A DNA stretch of 64,000 nucleotides, from positions 620,001 to 684,000 of the forward strand of contig CM046004.1 in assembly GCA_025175895.1 (NCBI GenBank). The letters run 5' to 3'. Source of the DNA: Wurfbainia villosa. Its lineage: Eukaryota; Streptophyta; Magnoliopsida; Zingiberales; Zingiberaceae. Positions within the stretch are counted from its first letter, which is position 1; every line of letters begins with the position of its first letter. Positions 50,114 through 61,999 of this stretch are shown piece by piece. Made by a program: the position numbers and the translations under genes. A model generated the notes under the pieces. The model saw only the letters and a program-made list of their open reading frames with translations. It made no database searches and was not told where the DNA came from.

Positions 50114-53100
50114 TCAAGTAGTCGGAGTTTGCGCTACTGCTGACGGTCGAGGAGCTGATTTATTACCAAGAGCGGAGAGTGCTTTAGCAACGATGCTCAT
50201 ATTAGGCCGGAAGTCAGCTTCGTATTGCACACACAGAGCTGCCACTGCAGCAAGCTGCAGAAATGGAACAACGCTTCACTAGGATCCTGTATTATATACT
50301 GAGTCCTGAAAAAACCTACTCTACTTTACTGAATCAAAGGAGCATAATAAGGTGAAACAACTCGATCAAACATGCAAATCAAGGAAAGAGCATAGCAGAC
50401 AGGAGACCTTTGCAACTGCCTTTGGTGGATACTCTCCCTTCAATCTTGGATCTACACATTCTAGCACCTTTTCCTCGCTTAATCTAGGAGTTGCCTACGT
50501 CAATGCAAGAAGATGCATAATAGCACATTATTGCTCAGGAGCATGATTAAATGTGAAATAGCATATGAATTTTGAAAATACAAGTTAATTATGAAGTTGG
50601 AACTGACCGACAACGGTTCATGGAAGGAAAAGCAACTGTCTGTGGGAAGGGATAAAGCTTACCCAAGTAACTAGACTCTGCTGCCCTCTAGGCATTGTGT
50701 GATCAACTGGCTTCCTGCCTGTCAACAACTCCAAAAGGACAACGCCAAAGCTATACACATCACTTTTCTGTGTTAAATGGCCTGTCATTGCATACCTGAG
50801 AAAGATTGAGAGGCATTAACTCAAAGAATACATGCAACTGTATAAAGTATGTCCACATAAAAGATACCTTTGTATTTCACTATAAGATTTCCCTATTAGT
50901 TTGAAATGGAATTGAATCACTAACTGTCTGTAAATAAAACAAAATAACAGAATTGATGAAGGTGAAGAACCTGCAATCTATTTTTATATCAGAATTGGAT
51001 CCAATCATTCTTGATAACTTCAATTGCTTTGGTTTAAACTACCAAGGTTCCTATTCATTTTTTGTAGGATTGATATCGATGCTAGAGGGGATAGTTCATT
51101 TTGGTTTTTCTTTGCTAGTGTTCATGTCTACAAGAGATTAACATACAATGGAAATAATAAAACAACAAAAGAGACGGACAGAAAACCCATTTTATGTGGT
51201 TCACAGTTCCTCCAGGAACAACTGCATCCACAGCGTATGATCCGGATCACTCTGAAAACCTCTTTCTTCTTTTCAGCATCACCGAGGGAAAAGAAACCTC
51301 TTCCGTTTACAAATTTGAAATAAATAATGGGGAAGACAATAAGAACAATAATGAAAGAACTGAACAACAAGATTACAAGCCTGCATGCTGAAATTGAAGG
51401 TTTTTCCTTTCTGTTGCTAGAGTTTTAAGAAATACAAAGAACTCGTGTTTTTATATCAAGTGACAAATCCAACATGTTCCCTACAATTGACCCGCATCAG
51501 TTGATTGCTCTGCTTGATTTAGTCAGAATTCGAACACCGTTGTAGATGTTATTTTCTAGATCCTCATTAATAATATCCTGTAATAAGCATCAGTCGATTC
51601 TTCAACATATAGTTGACTTCTGAAGTTTATACATAAAGATTTTGTTTGTTCAAATTTAACTTGAGGCCATTGACGTAGTCGACTCGCAAACATGTTGTTT
51701 GCTCTGAATCAACTAGCTAGTATTTTGTTTGCTCCACAATAATATTAATCCACTGCACCAATCGATGGCAAACTTCCTATTTCTCCCGTGCTAAATCATA
51801 AATTCTAAATGACTTTGTGGTTTCATCAACTGATCAATCTATATGACATCAGTCGATTGAGTCGAAAACCACAAAGCTTCCCGTGCTTCAATCGACTGCT
51901 CAATCTCTATCAGTGGATTGCTATCAAACAACAATCTTGGAACAAACTTAGAATCATCTAAATTCAAGGTTTTTTACTTCTCCATGTACATTGGTTGATT
52001 GTTATCTTGTATTAGTCGATTGTTGTACTATGACTTGATCATCCTAATGATTGAGTTGCCTATCTTCAAGTCTTAACCATGTTTAAAGGGTTACAATCAC
52101 TTAAGAACTCTCATTCTCGCCATAACTTACTATATGGCAAAAGGCCTTTAGACCTCCACACCCAAAATCAAATCGTCTTTGGGTCTTTGTTTTACCTAGT
52201 ATCAAGTCACCTCTGATCCACTGGGAGGAAATCCCTCTCCATCAAGAGTCTAATCCTCGACCTTTTTGAACTTCTATGTCTAGCATCTAGTCTACTTAAC
52301 TTACTCAGACTTCATCACTATTAAAATTCCAGTCCCCGACCATCCTCAACCTTCTTGGACTTTCTTACCTATCATCTAATATAGTTTTTAACCTTCTTGG
52401 ACTTTCTTGCCTAGCATATAATACGTGCACTTGCACTCTTAACACAACATATAGATGACAAAGAATACCTAACTTAAACATGATCCAAACATCAAAATTT
52501 CATGCAATGCTACGTGCTTGGGGCATGATTGCACCAATAATTTTCTGACTTAGTTCTTTAGCTTTATCAAACATCATTCGGAGAAAAACAAAGTGTAATC
52601 TATCATTACAGTTAATCAATGATACTTGGACTCTTCATGGAGTTGAGACTTCTCACCTAGTAATAAGATTTTTTTACCTTTAAACCACAGACTTCTAGAT
52701 CTACATTTAGTGCCTATAAAATATGGAATCCACCATAAAGCTGTGTTCATAGGGGTACATATGTTTTTTTATTTAGTTGTATAATAAAGATCTTTCTATA
52801 ACTTTTTGGATCTTAAGGTTATTATAAATAAGAGTTAACTGGAAGTGGGAATGGTGTTCTATTTCCCTTTATAAAATATTATATACCTAATTGTATATGC
52901 TATACAACAAGCTCTAGTTGTCTCTCCTGTCGCAACCATTGAAGGACTGCTAACTTTATCCTCCTTCTCTCCCTCATCTTTTAAGTATTAATTTCACAAA
53001 ATCCAGTCTCCTATTTTATTTCACAAAATCCTCCGCCTAATTCTACACCACATGATGGTTTCTTTGCTTGTATGGTAGAATAACATAAACACGTAAAGAA

Positions 53101-56100
53101 ATACAAGAACAGCTTAACATGGTTCAACAAAAAGATATATCCGCACTTTACGTATTGTCCTTCATAAACTATCTATTTAGTCTACTTCACGCAAATAGAG
53201 AAAAGTGGAAAACTTTACCTCCAATGCTCTTGTGACATTAAAATATTTCTCTAAGAAGAAAAAACTTTTTTGTACACGCAATATTGTATCCTAAAACCTC
53301 CAATCATATCCCAAGGCATCTCCTAGTCTCCAAAACACTACCTTTACAAAAAAACACAGTCATTAGACCTGCTATGTTATATGACGCTGAATGTTGGACT
53401 ACGACTAGAGCATATGAGCAAAAGATAAGAGTTGCAGAGATGAGGATATTAAGGTGGATGTGCGGACATACGAGGATGGACAGAATAAGAAATGAGAGCA
53501 TTAGAAAAAAAGTCGAAGTTGTATCTATTGAAGAAAAACTTCGAGAGATACGTTTAAGGTGGTATGGACATGTATTTAGATGACCAATAAATGCTCCAGT
53601 TAAGTGATAAATATACACATCAATCGAGGAAGAGGAAGACCAAAAAAGATTTGGTTAGCAACAATAAAACAAGATAAAATTTATTTAAATATATATTATA
53701 ATATAGTAGGGGATAGAGTCCAATGGCGTAGAAGGATCCATATAGTCGACCTCACCTAGTGAGATAAGATTTAGTTGTTATTGTTGTTGTTGTAGTATAA
53801 AATCATCAAACAAGAATTTTCCAGCGTTATGGACCGCACATAGGCCAAATTTGGCCCAATTGCCTACAGCTCCTATAAGCTGCATGACCTGATTCCCAAT
53901 GCCATCTGTGTAGATCAAAGTAGCCAAATGGCTTGGCCTTTTCCGGCACCAGTCACTAAAATTTTCCTTGATTTTGTTGTCTCTCTATTCAAAGTCAACA
54001 TACTGAGTCTTAATTATATTTAAGAGAAATGAAATAGCTTTCCATCTCTCTTTCCCATGTTTAAGTCACAATCTTTGGCCATTGTTTATTTAACTCACAA
54101 GAGTATGAATCTATAGTGAATTAGAGAAATAAGATTATAGGTCCAGATTAACTAAACTCACTGCAGAAACTTCTTAAATAACTAAGCACACGTGAATTGT
54201 TAAGATAGCAACTAACATCAGCAACACAGCCAAGCTTAACAACCATTTTCATTGTGTTTCATAGTAAAGCTCAGGCATTTGCATCATTGATGGCATACAG
54301 TTGTAAAAATCTTGTTTTCTCCATAATGTTATTTTTGCCACTTATGTAGGACTGCTGCTAGCAACAGTCCCTTTTGTAGATATTTTACAGGTATTTTGTA
54401 GCCGTATATGCACTCCCCTTCAATGAAGCTGGCAAACTCATGTTCAATATTTAATTTTTCAATACTTTTTTATTTCTTAAAAAAAAATAACTACGGTTAA
54501 TCACCTTGCCAAAGAGCAAAGTAAGTCATGCTAAACATAAAAATAATTCAAAATTGAAACGACTAAAAGGGTCAGAGTTGTGCAAATTACTCTGGGGCAT
54601 AGTAACCAAAAGTCCCAAGGACACGTGTTGAATGGAGACGAGAAGCCATATCAGGTGCCTGATTTAAGAGGTTAAAATCTGCAATTTTGGCTTTAAGGTC
54701 CTCAAACAAAAGTACATTGCTTGATCTAATGTCCCGATGTATTATAGAAGGCTGAACCATCTCATGAAGATACTCTAACCCTTTTGCAGCATCAATTGCG
54801 ATCCTCACGCGCTGCATCCAGTCAAGTGGTGGAGCAGGTTGTGCAACTTCCAGTCCCTTTCTACCTATAAATCAGAGAAGATTGAAATCTATGTTTCTTG
54901 AAGTTCAATGGACATATAATAATTTCCAATAAAATCAGAAATATTATTTTAAAAAGAAAAAGGCAAAATGTATGTCATACCATGTAAGATGTCATGAAAA
55001 AAGATGTAAAATGTTTGGCATACCATGCAAGATATCATGCAAAGTACCCATTGCTGCAAATTCATAGGCCAGCAAGTGGAAATTTCCTTCAACACAATAA
55101 CCCAGCAATTCCACAAAGTTTTCATGCTTCAACCTTGAAGCCATAGATACCTATTTTTTTTTAAGAAAAAAAGTGGAGCGATTGCCTAAGCTCAAGTGAC
55201 AAAACAGCAATATCTATAAAAATTAGACTGCTTGCCAGCCTGCAAAGTCCATCATCTGCAAAAACAGATGAGGGTAAAAGCATTCTTATCAGTATTAGCA
55301 TGCACACCTGAAACAGAAAATTTGTATTGGTCTTGGACTCTGCTGCAGAATCAAGTTTCTTTAAGGCTACTTGCTTTCCATCGTCCAGAACTGCAAAATA
55401 CACTCTTCCATATGATCCTTGACCTATTAAAGTCTCTGAATTAAAATTATAAGTCTTCTCCTTTAATTCTTCCAATGAGAATGCAGAAACTTCAATCGGA
55501 GGGGGTGGCTCTAGGGGTTCACTTTTGGGAACAGAAGCGTACTCTGAACTTGTTGGCATTCCTGATTAAGAAAAGAGAAAATCATCGGCTGATGTAATAA
55601 CTGAAACACAGGACACAGCAGAGTTAAAATGAGTTGCATGCAAAAGTAAGTAATTGTCAGATCAAATAAGAAAATATCCAATGGAAGCAATGGCTTACTA
55701 GATTTTGCATATGAATGCTCCAAATGCTATATCAAGTAGTGCTTATAACAAGTTATGGTCACTATACTCCTTACATTTCTAATATAATCATCAAGGGTTT
55801 ACAAACAGTCTGATATATCTCTATATCCTTATTGGTGAATCTACAACGGGAAACAAAACATTTGATATTGTGGTTTTGGTATCCATGATAAAATTATGGC
55901 TTAGCAAAAAGAACTTATAAAAAAAAAGTGTGAAATTAAGCATCAGAAAAAGAAAGCAAGCATTTCAGCCTCTTTTAAATTCACATTAAACATAGAAGCT
56001 AAATCAAATTCAAGTATCAGGTTTAGGAGAAACTTCATATATCTTATAAAAGTGAAGGTTCTTCCACCTATGGACCTCATAATTTAAAGGAAAATTATGG

Positions 56101-56523
56101 AAAGTTTTAGGGAATCAGAACTTATCCTTGAAAAGGCAATCGCCTTAAAACAATGCTAATAATTCCACATGCTCATCACAAATTATATTGTTTCATTTCG
56201 AGTGATTACACAAGGGCAATATTTGGATGAATCCAGAACTGTCTTGTACACTCTTCTCATGATGCATATGTTCAAGTTTCTAGAGTTTATTGGGATCAGC
56301 TTGCCAATATCTAGTTAGACTTTGTGTAACCCAGTAAGACCACAATAGTAAGAACAAGAAAAGTCTAGAGCTACATGACTATCGAAAAAAATGAGTTATG
56401 TCAATCATTCAATGGGTTAAAGGGCATACCATACATGTCATCTGTTTCAGTTGGCAAGAGATCCCTTTCATAACCATGGAAAGAACCAGCAAAGCGACTA
56501 GAGCAGCATAGCCAGCGCCGCAT
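50114..56523 (-). CDS. PTI1-like: PTI1-like protein kinase (receptor-like cytoplasmic kinase)
   Basis: Seven exons in transcript order: 56430-56523, 55308-55561, 55024-55150, 54591-54864, 50663-50795, 50408-50494 and 50114-50254. They total 1110 nt, or 369 residues, all in phase. The N-terminus MRRWLCCSS has adjacent cysteines, a likely S-acylation site for membrane attachment. The kinase domain begins near residue 80: LIGQGSYGRVYFA glycine loop, VALKKLD with the catalytic Lys, ENFVELLGYCVEGNFHLLAY, IIHRDIRSSNVLLFED (HRD), IADFNLLNQAPD, RVLGTFGYYAPEYAMTG, KSDVYSFGVVLLELLTGRKP and FRPNMSIVAKAL. PTI1 kinases act downstream of receptor kinases or OXI1-type kinases in defence and oxidative signalling. 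As in many family members the DFG triplet is altered, here DFN. The 3.8 kb intron between exons 4 and 5 contains an RTE LINE fragment. The exon-4 donor splits a Glu codon. Confidence 0.95.
50796..53330. other. PTI1-like intron 4, repeat-rich part
   Basis: Between about 51470 and 52560 lies a block with repeated wordings ('cttggactttcttgcctagca', 'caatcgactg') that look like a decayed LTR. The motif ggggcatgattgcac (52520-52534) is the reverse of one seen at 58021. No coding blocks were recognised. Confidence 0.4.
53330..53796 (+). mobile_element. RTE-type LINE fragment, copy 2 (5'-truncated)
   Basis: A 99-codon open stretch (53284-53583) ends in typical RTE reverse-transcriptase C-terminal blocks: RPAMLYDAECWTT, VAEMRILRWMCGHTRMDRIR and LREIRLRWYGHVFR. 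The 3' tail, gtcgacctcacctagtgaga followed by TTGTTATTGTTGTTGTTG (to 53793), matches the 1655-2490 copy and has the simple-repeat end usual for this clade. It is less decayed than copy 1. It is on the plus strand, opposite to the host gene. Confidence 0.8.
53797..54590. other. PTI1-like intron 4, remainder
   Basis: Nothing recognised. Confidence 0.5.
55562..56429. other. PTI1-like intron 1 (coding), nothing recognised
   Basis: AT-rich intron of 868 bp; no repeat or coding structure seen. Confidence 0.5.
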
Positions 56524-56966
56524 CTTACTCTTTATTTTCTTTATTCCTCTTTGACAAGCTAAATATGCATTGTGGAATAAGTAGCAAAATAAATCATGTT
56601 AAGATTAAGATGTTAAGAACCATTATGACTACAAAACTTGCTGATGTGCATTAAACAGAGTAAGGTGGAATTAAGTTGAGGTACTTAATTCATCCTAGCA
56701 GACTTTGCCAAAAACTAGTAATATGAAAGGAGAGTACATATTGGGTCACTTAGGCTCAACTATGAACCATGTGCCAAGAAAATATTATGTTTCTCCCAAT
56801 GACTTTCAACATGATTTTTTGCATGGTGACGGCTAGGGCTGCTAATTTTCTTATCAACAGAGCAGTTTAAAACCTAGAAAATATTGTGGGCTTCATTTGA
56901 AGACAGGGACACTATATTGCTTGTAGAAAGAGAAATTTTTCATCTTAAGAAGCGCTTTTGATCAAG

Positions 56967-57428
56967 GTTTAAAATCTCAAACCATGTCAAAGTTTCACTC
57001 TTAGACTAAAATAATAATATCTTGGTATCGTGTTGATGTTTCAATGCATGGTACTGGTAATAAATTAGAGTTGATGAAAAAAAAAGATGAAGCACAAGGA
57101 GACATTGTCTGTGTCAAATATGATTTTAAATCTTACACCATAAGCAAATCAGTCGAAAAGATATCATTCTGGTAAGTTACTAAAATTCAATACCACTAAA
57201 CACAGACAATGTCTCCTTCATTTGTTTCATCTCCTTCCTCCTTCAACCTTTAATCTGTCACTGTTATCATGCATCAAAGCGTTAGCATAATACTATTTTT
57301 TTTGTCAAACCAAAACTACGATAGGGCTTGAGAGCTTGAATCTTGATGCCAAGTCGTATCGAGTTTCGATGATTTATCGAAACGATACATTTAGACCGTT
57401 TCGCTTAACATAGTATGAGATTTCAAAC
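56967..57428. mobile_element. Putative MITE with imperfect 23-bp terminal inverted repeats
   Basis: The left end gtttaaaatctcaaaccatgt pairs with the right end (revcomp gtttgaaatctcatactatgt). A perfect 19-bp inverted repeat lies inside it (57096-57114, aaggagacattgtctgtgt, and 57200-57218). No target duplication was resolved. It lies in the predicted 5'UTR intron of the PTI1-like gene. Confidence 0.5.
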
Positions 57429-58339
57429 AACCCAATGAGTGGAGCACTAGAAGTACAATTTTTCATTGTTTCTCTATCACTGTTGAGAGAGGTGTATAGG
57501 GTTGATTAAAGAGAGACAATTTTCCTTGGACATCAATGTTCCTCTATCAATGTACAAGGTATCAACATTGATATATGCACTCTATTATATTTATTCCTTA
57601 AATTCTTATAAACTAGGACTCTCTCCATAATACACTTGCACTGAATCATGTTAAATTTCTTTAGTTATTCTTGGGTGTTTTTCTATTCTATTAAGACAAT
57701 TCCCTGACTAATCCTATGGTAGAGGTTATGCTATTTGAAAGGTTTCAAATCTGATCTATAAGAGTGTAATTTGGCATAACAACTTGTACTTATGATCCCA
57801 AAAAGTGGGATTATAAGTACAAGTTGTTAGATTTCGGAGTGATGCCCAAGGGCTTTGTAGGAGGTGAAATAGTTAACACATAAGATCATTAGTAGTCGAT
57901 TAAGAGAAGGGCAAGCCATTAAACAATAGAAAGAGTGATTACAAGATGATAAAGGTAAAAGTAATTAATACCATCGAAGTACATATTCTAGATAATGTCA
58001 TTCATGTGTTAATGATGTTAGTGCAATCATGCCCTAAGTGATCGTGCTCGATCGTAATGTTTTGATGGGTTATGCAAATAGTTTAAACAAGGTTTAGAAT
58101 TTTGAGTCATATTGGAGTTTCAGTTTTTTAATAGAACTATAGAGGTTCAACAATATCATGTAATGCTAGTAAGATTTTGATACTTATTTAATTAAATTAA
58201 TAATAATATAATTATTTTTAATTAATCTATGTAACTTTTAATTATCTTTGTTGATTAATTTGATTATCCCAGTTTTTATAATTAAAATTGTTTATAATCT
58301 TTAAATTTAATTTTCATCTTTAGTTATATACTTATACTT

Positions 58340-58499
58340 AGAGGGGAGCCTTGGCGCAACGGTAAGGTTGTTGTCTTGTGACCAAGAGGTCACGGGTTCA
58401 AATCCTAGAAACAACCTTTTGCAAAAAGCAAGGTAAGGCTGCGTACAATGGATCCTTCTCCATGACCGCACATGGTGGGAGCTTCATGCACTGGGTTGA
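58340..58499 (+). mobile_element. Au SINE with perfect 18-bp target duplication
   Basis: The 160-bp element has the characteristic Au head (gaggggagccttggcgcaac, with a Pol III A box) and the B box ggtcacgggttcaaatcc. After this come the Au body words gcaaggtaaggctgcgtaca and gtgggagcttcatgcac. It is flanked by agttatatacttatactt at 58322-58339 and 58500-58517. The perfect duplication defines both borders. Au SINEs are widespread in angiosperms. It lies in the predicted 5'UTR intron of the PTI1-like gene. Confidence 0.95.
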
Positions 58500-59168
58500 A
58501 GTTATATACTTATACTTCTTTGATTTTATAATATATTTATAATTATTCAATTTTTGGAAAGAATTTAACTTGCTCCAAGTTGCTACAATCTAAGTTGTGT
58601 TTAGTAAGTTTTTGAATGAGATAGGCAGGAAAAGGTGGGGTAAGGTGAGTTAAGATAGATCTTTGGCTTGGAGCAAGTCTAGAAAATAGATGGGTCAAGA
58701 TTGGAAAATTTTTGTGTCCAATTAGAGGTAGGTCTTAAGGCACCTGAGATAGAAAGTTGTATCTACTTGCTCATAATTGAAAATTTCCCCTAATGATTGA
58801 GTCCTCCCACCTTTTATAGGCCCCAGGATACAATTTCAATGCGTGAGCTCATGCATGGAGTTGCTTTATTGTGAAATCAAGATATTTCTTATTGCAACCA
58901 TCCCTCTTTAAATGGGCATGCATCGACTTTTTGATTAGTCTAGCTTTACTCTCACAAATTGCTCATTGTTCGCATTAGTTAAGCTTTACTCCATATACAT
59001 GTAACTCATCATCAAATGATTCATAGAATTAGGAGCGGTTTTACCCACGTAAAAAAGGAAAAAATAGAGTAGATGAATAATTTTCATTGTCCATTCAACA
59101 TGTTGAGACCACCCAATCAATCTAGTACACCTAGACCACTGGCTCCATTGATGCACCTGGACTTTCCC

Positions 59169-59394
59169 GCTCTAGTGTAAAAGGTGTTAACCTACACCCC
59201 GCGAGCCCCCTCTCGCCGGTCCTACAACGATGAGAGGGAGGTAAATCGCGGGTAGTCTTTGTTGTAGCATGATTGGCTAGTGCAGTGGAGGGCGAGGCAT
59301 CCCGACTGATATTTCTACCCAACAACGGAGATCGACTCTTGCTCACTGGTGCAAATCTATACCACACTGACCAACGCGCCATCCCCATAGAGAC
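59169..59394 (-). mobile_element. tRNA-derived SINE, family X, copy 3 (diverged)
   Basis: On the minus strand it begins ctatggggatggcgcgttgg (A-box region), with a B-box-like gagtcgatctccg, and then matches copies 1 and 2 loosely (gatttacctccctctc in the body). The flanks share actttcc only, so it is the oldest of the three. Confidence 0.65.
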
Positions 59395-59409
59395 TGAACT
59401 TTCCAGATC

Positions 59410-60147
59410 ATTTGCATAACTGGTCGCCTCGGCTTGTGGGACCCATTAGCCTATATATCCTGATTGATCCATTATTTGTTGGACCTAATCAGTCCACAAA
59501 GCTCAATCATTCCGTTGACAGATCTGCTCGGCCGTAAGGTCCAATAGTCTGTCCACTCAAACAACCAGCCCACTTGGCCAATTCAATTCATAGTCCACCC
59601 TACAACCGGCCTATCTGACACATTCACAATGTATATGCTTTGAAAGATTCAATAAGATATTCTTTAGAGAAGGATGATGAAAGAAATAATTCATATAGGA
59701 ATTTATATTCCAAATTTTGTTTTTTCTAATCCAACAAAAGAATGTTCATTTTGTAGAAATTTAAAGACAATAGCTAGTCTGACAAACCAAAATAGTTCTT
59801 TTAGACCAAACAGACAAGGCACAGAGCGAAAAAGTAATTACCTCAACGACGAACAAACACCTTTTTTGTTTGTTTGCTCGAAGAGAATAAGATGCACAAC
59901 AAAATAGTAATTGATCAAGAATAAAAGCTCAATCATTGCAGACAAGTCTGTAATGGGAAAACCATTCTCGACAAGAACCATAGGATAGTACCCGGAAACT
60001 ATAAAAATCAATCTATTCCGAACTATGATAGAAATGCCCTAGGTATCAAGAGTAACCAAAAGACTTCAAACATCTAAACGACAATCAAAATAAGTTTTCA
60101 AAAAACAAAAAGGAAAAGAAAAGAAGAAGAAAAGTGAGTTTGAGTAC
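59410..60147. other. Rest of the predicted 5'UTR intron
   Basis: A 77-codon ORF at 59674-59907 has no recognisable motif. Nothing else is seen. Confidence 0.45.
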
Positions 60148-60400
60148 CTGGTTAATGGAACCGGAGGCGACCTGGACAAATAGATTTACGACTTCCAATA
60201 GGCAAGGAAAGAGGAGGTGAAAAGGTAAGGTTGCCATCGAGACCATGGCGACCCCTCGCCGCTCGCGACGCAATCGGAGCTCTTCCCAAAACCAACAGAA
60301 ACTTGTCCGCCCTCCGTTCTCCGCCTTCTCTTTCTTCGGCGGGCTTTACGCCACGCTGTTGTGCACCAGCGGCCTTTAAAAAGGAACTTTTTCATTTTGC
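60148..60400 (-). other. Predicted 5'UTR exon and promoter of the PTI1-like gene, with a uORF
   Basis: A GC-rich segment ends in a donor on the minus strand (ttaaccag|gtactc, exon end 60148). The matching acceptor (tatttag) sits at 56559-56560, 35 nt upstream of the PTI1-like start codon, so a 3.6 kb 5'UTR intron fits. After splicing, an ATG at 60246 opens a 38-codon uORF (MVSMATLPFHLLF..., ending LVKEE). It stops 17 nt before the main ATG in a different frame. The core promoter is not clear; ttttaaagg near 60378 is a possible weak TATA. Confidence 0.55.
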
Positions 60401-60513
60401 TTCGGCTACTTTGATAAAAATTTTAAAACACCTCTATGCTTTCGAACTTTACCCTTAACTTTATTATGGAGATGCCTCTCTTCTCATTTACTCAGAAGTC
60501 TGACCTGACTCTA

Positions 60514-60910
60514 GGCATGTTTATTGGTTCCGCGATTTTGATTCCGGTTCGATTTTGATCGGTTCCGGATCCATTAACATTGGAACCAATCCGAATCGAT
60601 TAGCATTCAGGTCCAAAGCTTGATTTGAGCCGGTTTGAAGCAGTTCGGACCATCTTCATCAAACTTGAGGTTGGTAATCTTATTCTTTTTTTCTATCGCA
60701 AAATAATCTTGTAGAAATGTTAACATGCTAAGAATTTCCATTTTTAAATTAGCGATCAGGCTAGAATTGTCGGAATCGAGCAGGTTAGAATCGGTTCAAA
60801 TCGATTGGAACGAATCGAGCAGGAATCGGGCAGTTCGGTTTGGTTCGAACCGTTTCGTCGAATCGATTCGGTTCGGATTCGATTCGGATGATCCGTCAGA
60901 TTAGCGTACT
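60514..60910 (+). repeat. GAATCG-rich dispersed repeat, copy 2, with 11-bp flanking duplication
   Basis: A 397-bp element is bounded by acctgactcta at 60503-60513 and 60911-60921. Both ends are rich in cggttcg/gaatcg words. The centre (ttttctatcgcaaaataatc) matches copy 1 at 43085-43430 in inverse orientation. There are no terminal inverted repeats, no poly-A and no ORF. Confidence 0.75.
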
Positions 60911-60921
60911 ACCTGACTCTA

Positions 60922-61500
60922 TTGCTTCTATAAAAAAAAAACCCAAAAAGGAAGGGTAAAAAAGAAAAATCACTCATTTAGAACAAATCAACGTTTAGGT
61001 ATAGTTTTTAATAAAAAAAAATCAAAAAGGAAATTAATAAACATTTACAAATACCACTAATAGTAGAAAGAAAATGTGAAGCTCGAAATATGGAGGTTTT
61101 AAGCTAAAAATGGAAAAAAGAAAAGCAACTAAATTAGTAAATGAAAACAAAATGTGATAAGTTGAAATGAACTATAATGAAAAATTAAGAACATTTTGAG
61201 CTCCCATTGTGATGGTTTGACATCTCTTTTCAATGTGGAGAGAGATATTTAGGGAGCGCTCCTCGATTGGAGCGTTCCTTCATGTTTTTTTATTTATTTT
61301 TTTAATAAAATATTAAGGTAGGAGCTCTGGAAATCCTCCTACCATTGAATATGTTCTAAGATCTATAAAATTTTCTTCTTTCTTTTTTAACTGATATCAG
61401 ATATTTAGTTTTTTAATCTGATTAATTTTGAAAATGATAATTTAATTCCAAAAAAATCATTAATTATCAAAATAGTTGACATCGAACACTTGAAAGTTAA
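60922..61500. other. Intergenic, A-rich; nothing recognised
   Basis: A-rich stretches; no gene signal. Confidence 0.5.
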
Positions 61501-61504
61501 TTAA

Positions 61505-61625
61505 CGTGGTCAGATGCCACGTGTGGCAGGCTAATCAATAGCTAGCTAGCCTGTTGACGTGGAGTAGAGCCACGTGTCGGGGGATTAGTGAACGAGGTGT
61601 GTTTATGTGGTGATCCACGTCGATA
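61505..61625 (+). promoter_or_regulatory. Cluster of ACGT-core (G-box/ABRE-like) sites upstream of the Ser/Pro-rich gene
   Basis: Within about 120 bp lie gccacgtgtggc (CACGTG at 61518-61523), ttgacgtgga (about 61554-61563), gccacgtgtcgg (CACGTG at 61571-61576) and tccacgtcg (about 61614-61622). Such sites bind bZIP and bHLH factors and, when clustered, often confer abscisic-acid or light response. They are 375-500 bp upstream of the start codon. A TATA-like run (ttttataaatatatatatat, about 61945-61964) follows. The regulatory role is inferred. Confidence 0.6.
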
Positions 61626-61999
61626 AATGGAAGGCAGAAAGAATAATATTACGTCATTCTTCTCCTTGTCTTGTCCAAGTCAAATTTTTCTTCCTTCACA
61701 GGAAAGAACGAAATAGATGTAGCAGTTTGGACCGAAGAGCGAAGGCAAAGAGTACGATTTTATATTCTAACCATTAAAATTTTTAATCTTTTGCGTTTTC
61801 ATTTTACAACGAAAAAGACAAAAAAAAAAAAAATACAGACAACGATGAGAATTGAACAAGATGCTGCGCCGGCGGACACAAATCCGGCGTGCAGTGCCAA
61901 ATGGAAACCCATAAAAGAATTCCATTGGAATCGCCGGCAAATCTTTTATAAATATATATATATACACACTGTCTTCTTCGTATCAGGTTTCATTGCGAG

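Noticed and set aside
58340..58420. tRNA gene candidate (A and B boxes)
   Set aside because: The sequence continues into the Au SINE body and has no full cloverleaf; it is a SINE head.
59131..59388. 85-codon minus-strand ORF
   Set aside because: It lies inside the diverged tRNA-derived SINE copy and is not a gene.
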